Shown: one piece after another, positions 43,601-50,961 of the stretch
How positions within the stretch are numbered: position 1 is the first letter of the stretch
How the letters are laid out: each line of letters starts with the position of its first letter
Assembly (NCBI RefSeq): GCF_042655385.1
Contig: NZ_JBHSMA010000005.1
Coordinates: 62,001 to 126,000 of the forward strand
Source of the DNA: Larkinella bovis
GTDB lineage: Bacteria; Bacteroidota; Bacteroidia; Cytophagales; Spirosomataceae
DNA: 64,000 nucleotides
Reading direction: 5' to 3'
Program-made: the position numbers and the translations under genes
The notes under the pieces: generated by a model
Told to the model about the DNA's origin: nothing
What the model saw: only the letters and a program-made list of their open reading frames with translations
The model's database searches: none

Positions 43601-44019
43601 GCGACAACGGGTTGCGGTTGCGGCTGGACAACGGGCTCCGGTTTCGGCGCTACCGGTACGTCCGGGGTCGGCGCAGGCTTTGGGGCAACCGGTTGGGGTT
43701 GAGCAACGGGTTGCGGAGGTGCCGGTTGCGAGGGCCGGACAGGTTCATTGCGGAAATATTGCGGCAAATCATCGTCATCCCGACGTTTGGGTTCGGGCAT
43801 GACCGGTTCGGGAGCGGGTCTGCGGGCCACTCCACCATTCAATAATTCTGTGTTTCCGAATTCTTTTGCCAAGATTTCCACTTGTTCATTGGAAATCTTG
43901 CCATTAGGGTTACTATCAACCTTAATCCCTTTGGCAGAAAGACGACTCACCACAGTAGACGAACCTACTCCGAGTATTTTTGCCACTTGGCTAAGGCGCA
44001 TGGATTTATCTTCTGCCAT
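40609..44019 (-). CDS. infB: Translation initiation factor IF-2
   Basis: A 1136-residue IF-2. Residues 1-55 form an IF2_N-type helical domain; about 62-545 is disordered and extremely rich in Pro, Gln, Arg, Asn and Ala; a second IF2_N domain follows (about 555-605), then the GTPase with GHVDHGKT (644-651), DTPGHEAF (from 691) and SKID instead of the usual NKID, and the C-terminal domains that bind formyl-Met-tRNA. It is the third gene of rimP-nusA-infB, with a repeat hairpin in the gap after nusA. Two short motifs GLTVLGKIDL and GLTVLGTIEL are repeated in the disordered part. Confidence 0.97.
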   Translation of the reverse strand: MAEDKSMRLSQVAKILGVGSSTVVSRLSAKGIKVDSNPNGKISNEQVEILAKEFGNTELLNGGVARRPAPEPVMPEPKRRDDDDLPQYFRNEPVRPSQPAPPQPVAQPQPVAPKPAPTPDVPVAPKPEPVVQPQPQPVVAEKVAPVAPTPEPAPAPVAQPQPAPVEVRQQTAPVEPREPVAPAPKPEAAAPLVENKPQPAPVVSPPAEPERPVEPPKAEPRPQVAPPENKEPVNADIASPRLPGLTVLGKIDLERKPTPQPSQRSNDHRDNRGNQQNRDRNEGQRGNAPRPDGSRPDNRPGQPFNRNEGSRDRDRRPDRPGDQPNRFDRPAGQQGPGNRPEQNRNRPQDARGPQAPHPIEPRPTPTPPPPPVQEEAIEPDEPIETIRARGEQLRGLTVLGTIELPSDRNKRQNGPVASTDDRDKKRKRKRLRRDPVGGTTASGAAPAQPGQPARTRDGNTANPANRNQQGQGNKPAGTTGTAGAQNKAKAGGRNTRDRREEPTEREVKDSIKATQARMTGNKPNRGADRRRDRRQERAERERERLDLENEEAKTLKVTEFVSANDLASLMDVSVNEVIATCMSLGMFVSINQRLDAEAITVIADEFGYEVQFVSAEEEIESGLVEEPDAEEDLITRAPIVTIMGHVDHGKTSLLDYIRRTRVAAGEAGGITQHIGAYSVKTTDDRMITFLDTPGHEAFTAMRARGAKVTDVVIIVIAADDSVMPQTREAINHAQVAGSPIVFAFSKIDKPGANTEKIREELSQMNMLVEEWGGKYQTQEISSKSGQGIPELLEKVLLEAELLELKANPNKRASGTVIEAELDKGRGYVTTMLVQTGTLHQGDIVLVGAHFGRIRAMTSDTGQRLKEAGPSTPVQILGLPGAPQSGDKFNVMETEREAREIANKREQLLREQNLRTRKHITLEEIGRRKAIGNFKELNVIVKGDVDGSVEALSDSLLQLSTEEVQVNIIHKAVGQISESDILLASASDAIIVGFQVRPSASARRLAEQEQIEIRLYSIIYDAINEVRDAMEGLLAPTTEEVIVGNIDVREVFKISRIGTVAGCMVTEGIIRRNNKVRVVRDFIVVHTGEISALKRFKDDVNEVRNGYECGLSIKNFNDIQVGDTIESFELKEVKRTL

Positions 44020-44065
44020 ACAAATGGTTTAGAATGAAAAAAGCTTTTTAATGACAGCCTATATA

Positions 44066-44106
44066 TGGAGAACGATGAATAGAGCGACTTAATTCACCAT
44101 TCTCCA
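44066..44106. repeat. Imperfect inverted repeat between nusA and infB
   Basis: TGGAGAACGATGAAT (44066-44080) pairs with ATTCACCATTCTCCA (44092-44106) at 13 of 15 positions across an 11-base loop. No T-tract follows on the minus strand, so it should not stop transcription into infB. Confidence 0.7.
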
Positions 44107-44120
44107 TTTATCGTCTTCAT

Positions 44121-45365
44121 TTATTCAAATTCCTGCCGTAAAATCGCCAGGATTTCTTCAATGGTATCTTCTTCCAGATCGGTCATCCGGACCAGCTCAT
44201 CTTTGGTACGAGCCAGCACGCTCTTGGCGGTGTCCAGACCGACCCGGCGCAGTTCGTCGATCATCCAGGTGTCGATTTCGTCACTGAATTCTGACAAATC
44301 AACGTCTTCATCGTCTTCCTGGCCTTCGACATCGCGGAACACATCGATTTCCATGCCCACCAGACGACCGGCCAGTTTGATATTCTGACCGCCCTTTCCG
44401 ATGGCCAGTGAAACCTGGTCCGGTTTCAGGAAAACCGATACGCGTTTAGCGTCGCGGTCGACCTGCATGGAGCTGATTTTCGCCGGACTCAGTGCCCGAC
44501 TGATCAGCAGTTCGAAGTTATCGGTATAGTTGATAACGTCGATGTTTTCATTCCCCAACTCCCGAACGATGCTGTGAATCCGGGAGCCTTTCATCCCGAC
44601 GCAGGCCCCCACGGGGTCGATCCGGTCGTCGTAGGATTCTACGGCAACTTTGGCGCGTTCGCCCGGTTCGCGGACAATCCGGCGGATGGAAATCAGGCCG
44701 TCGTAAATCTCCGGAATTTCGTTCTCGAACAACCGCTCCAGAAAAACCGGCGATGTGCGCGACAGTACGATTTTGGGCGTACCGTTGATCATTTCGACGC
44801 GGTGAACGACGGCTTTCGTGGTTTCGCCTTTCCGGTACCGGTCTTTCGGAATCTGCTCGCCTTTCGGAAGGCTGATCTCGTTGCCTTCATTGTCGAGCAA
44901 AATTACTTCATTTTTGAGTAATTGGTAAACTTCTGCATTAATCAGATCGCCTACCTGGTTTTTATATTTATCGTACAGGATCTCTTTTTCCAGATCCTTC
45001 ACTTTCTGAATGAGCGTCTGACGGGCGGTTTGCACGACCCGGCGGCCAAAATCCTCAAGCTTCACTTCTTCGGCCACTTCCTCGCCCACTTCGAAGTCAG
45101 CCTGAATTTTACGGGCTTCGGCCAACGGAATTTTATCGTAATCCCAGATATCCTCCGAGTTGTCGTCCACAATCTCACGAGTGCGCCACATTTCAAGGTC
45201 ACCGCTTTCGGCGTTGATGATCACATCAAAGTTTTCGTCGGTGCCGTATTTCTTGCGAATCATCGTCCGGAAGACGTCTTCCAGAATTTTGATCATGGTC
45301 GGTCGGTCGATGTTTTTCGACCGTGCAAAGTCTGCAAACGACTCAATGAGTACTCCGCTATCCAT
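44121..45365 (-). CDS. nusA: Transcription termination/antitermination factor NusA
   Basis: A 414-residue NusA. The N-terminal polymerase-binding domain (SGVLIESFADFARSKNID, then IRKKYGTDENFDVIIN), the S1 domain (about 135-200), and two KH domains (with GACVGMKGSRIHSIVREL and VSLAIGKGGQNIKLAGRL) are complete. A short acidic tail with one helical module replaces the E. coli AR repeats, as usual in Bacteroidota. It lies between rimP and infB. Confidence 0.97.
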   Translation of the reverse strand: MDSGVLIESFADFARSKNIDRPTMIKILEDVFRTMIRKKYGTDENFDVIINAESGDLEMWRTREIVDDNSEDIWDYDKIPLAEARKIQADFEVGEEVAEEVKLEDFGRRVVQTARQTLIQKVKDLEKEILYDKYKNQVGDLINAEVYQLLKNEVILLDNEGNEISLPKGEQIPKDRYRKGETTKAVVHRVEMINGTPKIVLSRTSPVFLERLFENEIPEIYDGLISIRRIVREPGERAKVAVESYDDRIDPVGACVGMKGSRIHSIVRELGNENIDVINYTDNFELLISRALSPAKISSMQVDRDAKRVSVFLKPDQVSLAIGKGGQNIKLAGRLVGMEIDVFRDVEGQEDDEDVDLSEFSDEIDTWMIDELRRVGLDTAKSVLARTKDELVRMTDLEEDTIEEILAILRQEFE

Positions 45366-45465
45366 ATTTCTGTTTTCGGTTTGTCAGTTTACCGTTTCAG
45401 CGAGCGGTTTCCAGTCAGGCTCAACAGAAACTACGAACTGAAAACGCAAAGGTGAAACCGGTACT

Positions 45466-45945
45466 TTATTTGAATGAAACCTGTATTGTGCTTTTTTTTA
45501 TATCCGTAAACGGGATGGCCGTTGGGTCAAGGGGCGGATCGTTCTTTTTCGGTTTTTTGATCGGTATTTCCGTGATCACAATCTGCTCGTCACCCACACT
45601 TTCCAGCTTGCCTTTGCGGATCTGACCATCGTTCAGTAAGACTTCAATCTGCCGGCCTACGTTCTTGAAATACTGCCGTTTCAAAACCAGCGGTTCGTCA
45701 ATGCCTGGTGAAGATACTTCTAACGTAAATGCTTGCCCATCAAATACTTCCAGTTCCTCCAGCTGGTTGCCCAGCTTGCGGCTGATCACCGCACACTCGT
45801 CAATGGTAATTCCGGTATCGCTGTCCAGCAAGACGGTTATTTTAGCACGCGTACGGGAAGGGGATACCTGAATATCAACGACAAAATACTGACCTTCGTT
45901 CAGATACGGCTGTAACAGCTCGTTGACTTTTGCCTTTACATCCAT
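45466..45945 (-). CDS. rimP: Ribosome maturation factor RimP
   Basis: A 159-residue 30S maturation factor. The N-terminal alpha/beta domain (VNELLQPYLNEGQYFVVDIQ, ARAKITVLLDSDTGITIDEC) and the strand EVSSPGIDEPLVLKRQY, then the C-terminal SH3-like domain, match the family. It is the first gene of rimP-nusA-infB. A terminator hairpin with a U-tract ends about eight bases before its ATG. Confidence 0.95.
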   Translation of the reverse strand: MDVKAKVNELLQPYLNEGQYFVVDIQVSPSRTRAKITVLLDSDTGITIDECAVISRKLGNQLEELEVFDGQAFTLEVSSPGIDEPLVLKRQYFKNVGRQIEVLLNDGQIRKGKLESVGDEQIVITEIPIKKPKKNDPPLDPTAIPFTDIKKSTIQVSFK

Positions 45946-45952
45946 AAATTAA

Positions 45953-45978
45953 CAAAAAAGGGAGTTGAAAACTCCCTT
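45953..45978 (-). terminator. Intrinsic terminator in the rimP-nusA-infB leader
   Basis: Minus strand AAGGGAGTT-TTC-AACTCCCTT followed by a run of T: a perfect 9-base stem with a 3-base loop. It lies between the candidate promoter at 46006-46039 and the rimP ATG at 45945. No minus-strand gene ends upstream, so this looks like an attenuator for the operon. Confidence 0.8.
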
Positions 45979-46005
45979 GCCATGCATAAATGCTGATAAG
46001 TGCAG

Positions 46006-46039
46006 CAAAGATAAGCATTTTATTAATTATTCAACCAAA
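46006..46039 (-). promoter_or_regulatory. Candidate rimP-nusA-infB promoter (TTTG-N22-TATCTTTG)
   Basis: On the minus strand TTTG (46039-46036), 22 bases, TATCTTTG (46013-46006), a good match to the Bacteroidota -33/-7 consensus. A start near 46001 would give a leader of about 55 nt containing the terminator at 45953-45978. Confidence 0.55.
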
Positions 46040-46104
46040 TAATAAACGGCCCGTAACAATATTTTACGACTGATTGAACGGTCCGTTTTCCGAACAAACG
46101 TTCG

Positions 46105-46112
46105 TACCTTTG
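46105..46112 (+). promoter_or_regulatory. TACCTTTG -7 box for the endonuclease-like gene
   Basis: TACCTTTG matches TAnnTTTG and would start transcription near 46117, leaving a leader of about 70 nt. The -33 region (GTTTTCCG) is weak. Confidence 0.4.
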
Positions 46113-46187
46113 TATTCCTGCGCCCTACATCTGTCGTTACTCAAGAAAAGGCGGTCTGCGAGATCCGGACCCATCTGATCCGTTCGT

Positions 46188-47357
46188 ATGAAATTTTCGT
46201 TTAGGCTTGGCGTACTGGTATCATCGTTTTTTTTGTCGCTGTTCTGGTCGCTAAACTTACTGTTGTTTCTGTATACGCTTCTGGTTTATTACCTGCTTTA
46301 CGAAGCCCCGACCGGTCACTGGATGGCCAGTGTCCTGATGATTTCGTTGCCGGTGGCGTGGGGATTCAACCTGATTTATATTGTTTTCTGGCTGCTGGTG
46401 AAACCCTGGCGGGCGCTCATGCCGGTTGTAACGATGCTGATCGGCATTCCGTTCTGGCGTCGCACCTTTACGTATAGCCGTCCGGAACTAAATAGCGAAA
46501 AACGTCCGACGCTGCAGGTGATGAGTTATAACGTGATGGGGTTTAATAAATACGATCTCGTGGATACCCAGCGCCCCGACGATGCCAATCACATGATTGA
46601 ATGGGTGCTGAACGAGCCATCGGACGTGAAGTGTTTCCAGGAATTTTACAACGAAAACCGGTCCGTGGTGTTTAGAACCATCCGCCGGCTCGAACGGGCC
46701 GGCTATCCGTATTACGCCGTTCTGCGTTCGCCGGAGCGGGATGGACCGGGCACCTTCTTCGGGGTAGCCTTGTTTTCGCGGTATCCGATTGTGAAACGCG
46801 GAGACGAAGTTTTCGACAATTTTAACGGGCTGGTTTGGGCGGACGTCAAAGTCGGTACGGATACGTTGCGGGTGGTCAGCGTACACCTGCAGTCGATGGG
46901 CATCCGGGTGGGCGGTATGCTGAAAGAGCAAGAAAGCAAGCAAGTGAAAGAACAAACCCAGGGCATTTTGCGGCAACTTCGACAGGGTTTCACGCTGCGC
47001 CGGAATCAGATTGCCCGCGTGGAAGAATTTTACCGCAACAGTCCGTATCCGATCATTATTTGCGGGGATTTTAACGACACCCCCTACAGTTATACGTACG
47101 GAAAACTACGCCGGGTGCTGCGGAATGCGTTCGAAGATGCCGGACGCGGTTTTGGGTTCAGTTACAACAAAGAACCCGGTTTTCTCCGCATCGACAACCA
47201 GTTTTACAACGCCCGGTTTCTGCAACCCCTCAATTTTGTGACGTACCAGGACGTCAAGTTCTCCGACCATTACCCGATCATGGCGCAGTACGCCATCAAA
47301 CCGCGCGAAATCAGCAAAGACCGGAGGCCCCGAACGCACATTGAATTTGATTTCTAA
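46188..47357 (+). CDS. Membrane-anchored endonuclease/exonuclease/phosphatase-family protein
   Basis: A 389-residue protein with about three N-terminal membrane helices (residues 6-30, 44-66, 75-92) and a C-terminal EEP domain. The domain shows VMSYNVMGFN, CFQEFYNEN (metal-binding Glu), VVSVHLQS, ICGDFNDTPYS and the terminal SDHYPIMAQY (Asp-His). EEP proteins hydrolyse phosphodiesters in nucleic acids, phospholipids or phosphoproteins; with an outward-facing catalytic domain, extracytoplasmic phosphodiesterase activity is likely. Similar proteins are common in Bacteroidota. It is divergent from rimP. Confidence 0.9.
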   Translation: MKFSFRLGVLVSSFFLSLFWSLNLLLFLYTLLVYYLLYEAPTGHWMASVLMISLPVAWGFNLIYIVFWLLVKPWRALMPVVTMLIGIPFWRRTFTYSRPELNSEKRPTLQVMSYNVMGFNKYDLVDTQRPDDANHMIEWVLNEPSDVKCFQEFYNENRSVVFRTIRRLERAGYPYYAVLRSPERDGPGTFFGVALFSRYPIVKRGDEVFDNFNGLVWADVKVGTDTLRVVSVHLQSMGIRVGGMLKEQESKQVKEQTQGILRQLRQGFTLRRNQIARVEEFYRNSPYPIIICGDFNDTPYSYTYGKLRRVLRNAFEDAGRGFGFSYNKEPGFLRIDNQFYNARFLQPLNFVTYQDVKFSDHYPIMAQYAIKPREISKDRRPRTHIEFDF

Positions 47358-47388
47358 ATCACTAGCCCCGGCAGCGGTTCATTACTAC

Positions 47389-47799
47389 CTACGGATGCGC
47401 ATCGACCCAGACCTGGCCGTCCTCGAAAATCTCTTTCTTCCAGATCGGAACCTGTTGTTTGAGGGTGTCAATAATGTAGCGACAGGCGTCGAAGGCGTCG
47501 GCGCGGTGGGGGGTGGCTACGGCAATCAAAACCGCAATATCGCCAAGGGACAGATTGCCTTTACGGTGAATGAGAGCATACTTTCGAACATCCCACCGCT
47601 GGCAGGCCTGGTCGGCAATTTCCTGCATTTTGGCTAACGCCATCCGGTCGTAAGCTTCGTATTCCAGGCGCTCCACGGGGCGGTTTTGCGTGTTGTCGCG
47701 TACCGTTCCGAAGAAAAACGTAATCGCTCCGGCGGCCTCCGTCGAAACGTGCCGGTAAGCCGCATTCATATCAATGGGATCTGTCGTAATCGAAACCAT
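47389..47799 (-). CDS. moaE: Molybdopterin synthase catalytic subunit MoaE
   Basis: A 136-residue MoaE: AAGAITFFFGTVRDNTQNRP near the start, then YEAYDRMALAKMQEI, RKYALIHRKGNLSLGDIAVL and the C-terminal VPIWKKEIFEDGQVWVDA with the conserved lysines of the active site. It inserts dithiolene sulfur into precursor Z using the MoaD thiocarboxylate. moaD lies directly upstream in the same direction, separated by a hairpin repeat. Confidence 0.95.
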   Translation of the reverse strand: MVSITTDPIDMNAAYRHVSTEAAGAITFFFGTVRDNTQNRPVERLEYEAYDRMALAKMQEIADQACQRWDVRKYALIHRKGNLSLGDIAVLIAVATPHRADAFDACRYIIDTLKQQVPIWKKEIFEDGQVWVDAHP

Positions 47800-47818
47800 A
47801 GAGAAGTTAAAAATTAAG

Positions 47819-47890
47819 AGTTAAAAATTAAAAGTAAAGATCCCCGAGCCATTCAATGGGTCTTATATTATTCACTTTTAATTTTTAACT
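47819..47890. repeat. Perfect 17-bp inverted repeat between moaD and moaE
   Basis: AGTTAAAAATTAAAAGT (47819-47835) and ACTTTTAATTTTTAACT (47874-47890) are exact inverted copies around a 38-base loop; a further AGTTAAAAATTAAG copy precedes the left arm. Very AT-rich. Confidence 0.85.
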
Positions 47891-47894
47891 GATC

Positions 47895-48143
47895 TTAGCC
47901 TCCGCTGACGGGCGGAATGAGGGCAATTTCGTCGTTGGGATGCAGGGGCTGGCTGGCTTCGGCGTATTCGCCGTTGACCGCAACCAGCAGCGAACGCAAC
48001 CCGTTCAGAGCGGGATATTGCGTTTTCAGCTGGGTCAATAGTTCATTCACCTGGCCAGACGGCGGCAAATCAAGCGTAAGGGCCGATGCGCCGACAATCT
48101 CGCGGGTAATGCCAAAAAGCTGAACGGAAACTCGGTTGCTCAT
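47895..48143 (-). CDS. moaD: Molybdopterin synthase sulfur carrier MoaD
   Basis: An 82-residue ubiquitin-fold protein ending PPVSGG, the diglycine tail that carries the thiocarboxylate sulfur to MoaE. VSVQLFGITREIVG at the start and LLVAVNGEYAEASQPL in the middle fit MoaD. A longer frame to 48332 runs through a hairpin repeat and is not coding. ATG 48143 is supported by a TATCTTTG box three bases upstream. Confidence 0.93.
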   Translation of the reverse strand: MSNRVSVQLFGITREIVGASALTLDLPPSGQVNELLTQLKTQYPALNGLRSLLVAVNGEYAEASQPLHPNDEIALIPPVSGG

Positions 48144-48146
48144 GCT

Positions 48147-48154
48147 CAAAGATA
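48147..48154 (-). promoter_or_regulatory. TATCTTTG -7 box directly before moaD
   Basis: Minus strand TATCTTTG, AGC, ATG. As for the AraC gene, the start of transcription would coincide with the start codon. No clear -33 TTTG is visible. Confidence 0.45.
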
Positions 48155-48173
48155 CGGATTTAATGATTAAAAT

Positions 48174-48344
48174 AGTCTGGATAGTCTGGATGCTGGATAG
48201 TCTGGATGCTGGATACAGGATGTGGATATTGAATAGTAGATAATGGAAGCTGTAGATCTGGCTATCCTGTTCCAGCCATCCAGTATCCAAACTATCCAAC
48301 ATCCAGCATCCAGTATCCAGACTATCCAGCATCTAATCATCTAG
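48174..48344. repeat. Second CTGGATG/CTGGATA-word hairpin
   Basis: GTCTGGATAGTCTGGATGCT and further copies on the left face CATCCAGTATCCAGACTATC and similar words on the right. Heptamer words CTGGATA, CTGGATG and GATAGT are repeated in tandem inside each arm. Same vocabulary as 7865-8016, 40 kb away. Confidence 0.8.
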
Positions 48345-48451
48345 AATTGTAGTTTTTGCAAAATAAGTTTGATATTTGACGCCCGGCTTGGGTACCGGAT
48401 TTTCCGGTTGGAAGTCGGTTTGATAAACCTGGTACCTTCTCATTCTTCATT

Positions 48452-49630
48452 ATGAAAAAAATCATTCTCTCCGCCGTCCTGCTGGGCCTGCTGGTCGGCT
48501 GCAATAACACCAACAACAAAGCAGATTCCTCAACCATGTCGGATAGTACAGCAACAGCAGCCGCGGATTCAGCCAGCGGACTGCCCGAACGGTCGCGTTT
48601 TCAGAAAGACGTCGACGGTAAGAAAAATGATCTTTATGTTTTGACCAACGCCAACGGAATGACGGTCGCCGTTACGAATTATGGCGGGCGAATTGTCAGC
48701 ATTCTGGTGCCCGACAAAACCGGAAAACTGGTGGATGTGAACCTGGGCCACGGCAGCATCGATGACTACCTGGCGAATGAGTCCTTCTTCGGAACGCTGG
48801 TGGGGCGCTACGGCAACCGGATTGGCAAAGGACAGTTCACCCTTGAGGGCAAAACGTACAAACTGGCGACCAACAACGGCCCCAACTCGCTGCATGGCGG
48901 CAAAAAGGGCTTTAACGCCAAAATGTGGGACGCTACTCCGGTTGGGAATAATGTGCTGAAACTGCACTATGTTTCGCCGGATGGTGAAGAAAATTATCCG
49001 GGTACGCTGAACGTTGACGTGACCTACACCCTGACCGACGATAACGGCATCCGGATTGAGTACCAGGCGACTACCGATAAGGCAACCGTTGTCAACCTGA
49101 CCAACCACGCCTATTTCAACCTGAACGGCGAAGGCTCGGGCTCGGTGGCCGATCACCTGATTCAGATCAAGGCCGACCGGTACACGCCGGTCGATGCGAC
49201 GCTGATTCCGACGGGCGAACTGGCTCCGGTGGACGGGACGCCGTTTGACCTGCGCAACCCGGTGGCCATCGGTGAGCGGCAGGATGCCGACCATCCGCAA
49301 ATCAAGAACGGGGGTGGTTTTGACCATAATTTTGTCCTGAACGGCGGCCAAACTGCTGAACCGCGCGTCGTGGCAACGGTGACTTCGCCCCAAACCGGTA
49401 TTTCGATGGATGTGCTCACCACTGAACCCGGCGTGCAGTTTTACGGCGGGAACTTCCTGAACGGCCAGCGCATCGGCAAAGCGGGTAAACCGTACGAAAA
49501 GCGTAACGCGTTCTGTCTGGAAACCCAGCATTACCCCGATTCGCCCAACCAGCCGAAGTTCCCGACCACGGTGCTGAAACCGGGTGAAACCTACAAAACG
49601 ACGACGGAATACCGGTTTTCGGTGAAATGA
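48452..49630 (+). CDS. galM: Aldose 1-epimerase (galactose mutarotase) lipoprotein
   Basis: A 392-residue lipoprotein (lipobox LVGC, Cys17) with a Ser/Thr/Ala-rich spacer and a GalM beta-sandwich. Active-site residues are visible: His148 (NSLHGGKKGF), His219 (LTNHAYFNL) and catalytic Glu357 (FCLETQHYPD). It interconverts alpha and beta anomers of aldoses; here outside the cytoplasm, which suits a cell digesting polysaccharides. The downstream glycosidase gene supports this role. Confidence 0.93.
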   Translation: MKKIILSAVLLGLLVGCNNTNNKADSSTMSDSTATAAADSASGLPERSRFQKDVDGKKNDLYVLTNANGMTVAVTNYGGRIVSILVPDKTGKLVDVNLGHGSIDDYLANESFFGTLVGRYGNRIGKGQFTLEGKTYKLATNNGPNSLHGGKKGFNAKMWDATPVGNNVLKLHYVSPDGEENYPGTLNVDVTYTLTDDNGIRIEYQATTDKATVVNLTNHAYFNLNGEGSGSVADHLIQIKADRYTPVDATLIPTGELAPVDGTPFDLRNPVAIGERQDADHPQIKNGGGFDHNFVLNGGQTAEPRVVATVTSPQTGISMDVLTTEPGVQFYGGNFLNGQRIGKAGKPYEKRNAFCLETQHYPDSPNQPKFPTTVLKPGETYKTTTEYRFSVK

Positions 49631-49738
49631 TTACTTGTTGTTACACAGGGCTTATCACAGATGCCTCTGATAAACTCTGTGTAACAACCCCTAAGTCGCC
49701 TTTGCGAAATTTCTGTATTTATTTTCTTCTACTTGATT

Positions 49739-50869
49739 ATGAACAAAACCCAATCCGTACGAATGATTGCGTTGGCGGTTTTGCTGGGTGCATTCTCCTT
49801 CATGGCTAGTGCCCAGCAGTGGACCCCCAAAAAGGCAAACGACTGGTATAAAACCCAACCCTGGCTGGTAGGCAGTAATTTTCTACCCGCCAGCGCCATC
49901 AACCAGTTGGAAATGTGGCAGGCCGAGAGCTTCGATCCGAAACGCATCGACACCGAATTGGGCTATGCCGAGAGCCTGGGCATGAATACGATGCGGGTTT
50001 TTCTGCACGACATGGTGTGGCGGCAGGACGCGAAGGGATTCAAAAAACGCATCGATCAGTTTCTGGCCCTTTGTGCCAAACACAAAATCCGGCCCATGCT
50101 GGTGCTGTTTGACTCGTGCTGGGACCCGCAGCCGAAGCTGGGCAAACAACACGCGCCGGTTTTAGGACGGCATAATTCGGGTTGGGTCCAGGGCCCCGGC
50201 GCTGCGATTCTGAGCGATAAAACCAAGTGGGAGAGTCTGCGGAGTTATGTCAAGGATATTGTGGGAACCTACCGCAATGACAAACGGATTCTGGCCTGGG
50301 ACATCGTCAACGAGCCCGATAACGAAAATGCCAATAGCTACGGCAAAAACGGCAAGATAAAAACCGAATTGCCGAACAAGGCCCAGCTCGGTGTCGAACT
50401 GGTCAAAGCCGGTTTTGGGTGGGCGCGCGAAGCCAAACCGACGCAGCCGATTACGGCGGGCCCCTGGAAAGGCGATTGGTCGTCGCTGGAAAAAATGGAT
50501 GACATGAACCGGTTTCTGGTGCAGAACTCCGATGTGATTACGTTTCATAACTACGGCCCGCCCGAAGAATTCAAGAAACGCGTTGCCGAACTGAAGAAAT
50601 TCGGTCGGCCGGTGATCTGTACAGAATACATGGCGCGTCCGGCCGGCAGCACGTTCCAGGGGTCGTTGCCGATCGCCAAAGCCGAAAAAGTGGGAATGAT
50701 CAACTGGGGATTTGTGTCCGGTAAGTCGAACACCATTTATCCCTGGGATTCGTGGCAGAAACAGTATACCGCCGAACCGCCCGTCTGGTTCCACGATATT
50801 TTCCGGGAAAACGGCCAGCCCTATATTCCGGCCGAAACCGCCTTCATCAAAAAAATGACGGGCAAATAG
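49739..50869 (+). CDS. Secreted GH-A clan glycoside hydrolase (GH5-like)
   Basis: A 376-residue exported enzyme (signal peptide to about residue 26, MASAQ) with a single TIM-barrel domain. The acid/base Glu192 is in AWDIVNEPDN and the nucleophile Glu296 in VICTEYMARP; RVFLHDMVW and FHNYGPP are typical barrel strands. Cellulase-family annotation is usual; whether it acts on glucan, mannan or xylan cannot be read from sequence. It follows the mutarotase gene in the same direction. Start ATG 49739 gives a normal signal peptide. Confidence 0.88.
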   Translation: MNKTQSVRMIALAVLLGAFSFMASAQQWTPKKANDWYKTQPWLVGSNFLPASAINQLEMWQAESFDPKRIDTELGYAESLGMNTMRVFLHDMVWRQDAKGFKKRIDQFLALCAKHKIRPMLVLFDSCWDPQPKLGKQHAPVLGRHNSGWVQGPGAAILSDKTKWESLRSYVKDIVGTYRNDKRILAWDIVNEPDNENANSYGKNGKIKTELPNKAQLGVELVKAGFGWAREAKPTQPITAGPWKGDWSSLEKMDDMNRFLVQNSDVITFHNYGPPEEFKKRVAELKKFGRPVICTEYMARPAGSTFQGSLPIAKAEKVGMINWGFVSGKSNTIYPWDSWQKQYTAEPPVWFHDIFRENGQPYIPAETAFIKKMTGK

Positions 50870-50961
50870 ACGAAAAACAGAAGGGAGGAAAGGACAAAAG
50901 GGGCATCGTGCCTTACAACACGGCTTCCTTTATCCTCTCCTCCCTTTTTCCTTGCTTCGGT

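Larger units (their letters stand above)
48144..48451. other. Gap between moaD and the mutarotase gene
   Basis: This 308-base region contains the moaD -7 box, the long CTGGATG/CTGGATA hairpin (48174-48344) and about 105 bases of unstructured sequence before the mutarotase ATG. I see no gene or RNA gene in it. Confidence 0.7.

Noticed and set aside
42844..43845. 333-codon plus-strand frame inside infB
   Set aside because: Antisense shadow of the Pro/Gln/Arg-rich region; its Arg/Gly/Phe-rich product follows from the opposite-strand codon bias.
47895..48332. Longer 145-codon version of moaD
   Set aside because: The extra 63 codons translate the CTGGATG hairpin; the MoaD family start and a -7 box support ATG 48143.
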